Of a stretch of 64,000 bases of DNA, positions 62,506 through 64,000 are shown in pieces. The notes beneath the pieces are model-generated. The model searched no databases. It was not told the origin of the DNA and saw only the letters and a program-made list of their open reading frames with translations. Source of the stretch: an uncultured Acetobacteraceae bacterium. GTDB taxonomy: Bacteria > Pseudomonadota > Alphaproteobacteria > Acetobacterales > Acetobacteraceae. Location: assembly GCA_903907955.1 (NCBI GenBank), contig CAIVPZ010000172.1, forward strand, positions 1 to 64,000. Reading direction: 5' to 3'. How positions within the stretch are numbered: the stretch's first letter is position 1; the number at the start of each line of letters is the position of its first letter. The translations under genes were made by a program, and so were the position numbers.

Positions 62506-63618
62506 TCAGCCGTCTTCCAGATGCAGCAACAGCGCCACGCTGAGCATAAGCCCGGAGGCGGCGGGCGCCCAGGCAGCCAGCACGGCCGGCAAGGCGCCGG
62601 ACTGGCCGAACTCCTCCGCCACCTTGGAGACCAGGAACAGCGCGAATCCCGCCGTCACCCCGCTGCCGATCATCTTCGCCACCCCGCCGCGCCGCGACGA
62701 CCGCATGGAGAACCCCGCGGCCAGCAGCGCCATTGTGCCGGCCAGCAGCGGCAGCGCCAGCAGCGTCTGGAACTGCAGCCGGTGGCGGATCGATGAGAAC
62801 CCGGAATGCTCCAGCAGGGCGATGAACCCAGGCAGCGCCCAGAACGACAACGTGTCGGGTGGCGCGAAGCTTTCCTGCACCCGCGCCACCGTCATGTTGG
62901 TGGCCAGCGTCAGCGGGCGTGGCGGCGAAGGCAGGTGGCCGGGCAGGATGGTGCGCGCTTCGTCGAGCTGCCACGCCCCGTCGCCGAGCCGCGCCTGGCG
63001 CGCCTCAACCCGCTCCAGCAAATGGTCCTCGGCGTCCAGGCGAAAGATGCTGACCTCCTGCGCGGTCAGCTGGCCGTCGCGCAGCCGCACGGTGTGCCCG
63101 TGCAGGATCGCCACCCCTTGCGGCGTCAGCCCGGCATCGGCCTGGCGCAGCCACAACTGGCCCCCGTTCAGCGCCGCCGGACCGCCGCCGGTGCGCAGAT
63201 AGTTATTGTCCATCACTTCCGCCCGCGCCCGCATCACCGCCGACACCGGGCTGACCACCGCGGTGGCGAAGCCCCCGATCGCCACCGCGCAGAGCAGCGG
63301 CGCCGCCAGGAACTGCCAGGCTGATACGCCGGCAGCCCGCGCCACCACCAGCTCCGACGAACGCGTCAGCCGCCAGAACGCCAGGATGCCGCCGAGCAGC
63401 ACCGCGAAGGGGAGGATCTGCATGCCGATCCAGGGCAGGCGCAGCGCGCCGATCTGGCAAACGACGGCGAAGGTGGCGTCCGGCTTGGTCGCCGACCGGC
63501 GCAGCAGCTCGATGAAGTCGAACAGACCGATCAGCCCGGTCAGGGCGCCCAGCATGCCGGTGACCGCGAGCATGAATACGCGGGCGACATAGACCGAAAG
63601 GGTGGCAGCGATCAGCAC
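62506..63618 (-). CDS. lptG: LPS export ABC transporter permease LptG
   Basis: 370 residues. One of the two membrane subunits of the LptB2FG exporter that pulls LPS from the inner membrane into the LptC/A bridge. N-terminal hydrophobic spans (LSVYVARVFMLAVTGMLGAL; LPWIGMQILPFAVLLGGILAF), a periplasmic beta-jellyroll (about 130-270, GGQLWLRQADAGLTPQGVAI) and C-terminal membrane spans (LLALPLLAGTMALLAAGFSM; VLAAWAPAASGLMLSVALLL). It lies 4 bp after lptF and just before lptD. Confidence 0.94.
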   Translation of the reverse strand: MLIAATLSVYVARVFMLAVTGMLGALTGLIGLFDFIELLRRSATKPDATFAVVCQIGALRLPWIGMQILPFAVLLGGILAFWRLTRSSELVVARAAGVSAWQFLAAPLLCAVAIGGFATAVVSPVSAVMRARAEVMDNNYLRTGGGPAALNGGQLWLRQADAGLTPQGVAILHGHTVRLRDGQLTAQEVSIFRLDAEDHLLERVEARQARLGDGAWQLDEARTILPGHLPSPPRPLTLATNMTVARVQESFAPPDTLSFWALPGFIALLEHSGFSSIRHRLQFQTLLALPLLAGTMALLAAGFSMRSSRRGGVAKMIGSGVTAGFALFLVSKVAEEFGQSGALPAVLAAWAPAASGLMLSVALLLHLEDG

Positions 63619-63622
63619 GGGA

Positions 63623-64000
63623 TCAGGTTGCCCCCAGCTTGACTTGCAGCGTGGCCGGCATCAGCCGGAACTGCGGCCCGAACAACACCCAGCCGCACAG
63701 GACCGCCGGCGCGACCGCATTCGCCCAGATCAGCGGGACCAGGGCCAGATGCCGGGCGGCCAGATTGCACAACAACAACTCCACCGCCAGCAACGCCACC
63801 ACCGCCAGCACGCCGAGCGCCGGCCGCAACAGCCCCCCATGCCGGCGAAACGTGCCCATCAGCACCGCCACCAGCGCCACCAAAGTGAACGACAGCGTGG
63901 TCAGCGGCATCGCCATGCGGCGATGCGCCTCCACCCGCAGTTTCGCGAAATCACGGGCGGGCACCGCGCCGGACGGATGCAGCAGCTCGTTGACCGACAT
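63623..64000 (-). CDS. lptF: LPS export ABC transporter permease LptF (partial, 3' end)
   Basis: The last 125 residues of an LptF/LptG-type permease. RMAMPLTTLSFTLVALVAVLMGTF and LAVVALLAVELLLCNLAARHL are the C-terminal membrane spans. The gene continues past the right edge, so the ATG at 64000 is internal. The partner LptG follows at 4 bp, with lptD next: a complete LPS-export cluster apart from lptB/lptC/lptA. Confidence 0.93.
   Translation of the reverse strand: MSVNELLHPSGAVPARDFAKLRVEAHRRMAMPLTTLSFTLVALVAVLMGTFRRHGGLLRPALGVLAVVALLAVELLLCNLAARHLALVPLIWANAVAPAVLCGWVLFGPQFRLMPATLQVKLGAT

Noticed and set aside
62504-62974. N-terminal extension of lptD into lptG
   Set aside because: It overlaps lptG in another frame; the signal peptide of LptD begins at ATG 62503.
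60065-63202. 1045-codon plus-strand frame opposite lptD/lptG
   Set aside because: Antisense shadow, Arg/His/Gly-rich, no conserved motif.

Overview
This 64 kb window is from a GC-rich alphaproteobacterium, most likely an Acetobacteraceae-type member of the Rhodospirillales. That is inferred from gene content and order: holB-metG-tatD-MBL hydrolase, dacF-phasin-clpS-clpA, map-thioesterase-radC, mfd-sdhE-recG and lptF-lptG-lptD-surA-rsmA, plus a short zinc-less MetRS, a phasin and dense short palindromic repeats. No database search was possible. I see no rRNA or tRNA gene and no CRISPR array.

Layout. 1-485: left edge with a broken gene that runs into IS21-like end repeats. 502-4691: housekeeping operon on the minus strand (holB, metG, tatD, MBL hydrolase). 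4875-8264: minus-strand cluster of GT4, radical SAM and GT2 genes. 8773-20074: a decayed surface-polysaccharide and polyketide locus. It holds an unrecognised protein, an SDR, a formyltransferase fused in frame to a polyketide synthase that lacks key catalytic regions, an alpha-oxoamine synthase, a GT4 and a Wza-like exporter. Nearly every gene there is broken, while its neighbours on both sides are intact. 20185-23016: divergent CaiB-type CoA-transferase and aldehyde dehydrogenase. 23088-23996: small coiled-coil and membrane proteins, part of it AT-rich. 24237-29703: FrhB/BciB-like flavoprotein, a small conserved protein, penicillin acylase, RDD protein and leucyl/arginyl-tRNA-protein transferase.

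30065-41494: coiled-coil membrane protein, RadC, thioesterase, methionine aminopeptidase, D,D-carboxypeptidase with a SPOR domain, a phasin behind a strong promoter studded with palindromic operators, ClpS and ClpA, a HEPN/MNT toxin-antitoxin pair, cytochrome b561 and two related small membrane proteins. 41528-49806: acyl-CoA dehydrogenase divergent from an APH-like kinase (the two halves of eukaryotic ACAD10/11), FdhD and MoeA, a host-attachment-family protein, tandem aminotransferases and a DUF6197-like protein. 49899-64000: Mfd, SdhE, RecG, two glycosyltransferases, then RsmA, SurA, LptD, LptG and the C-terminal part of LptF, which runs off the right edge.

Most of the window is conserved core. 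The distinctive material is the decayed PKS/polysaccharide locus, the phasin operator array, the HEPN/MNT pair, the ACAD/kinase pair, and two roughly 200 bp nested palindromes that share one architecture and sit at the ends or starts of genes.
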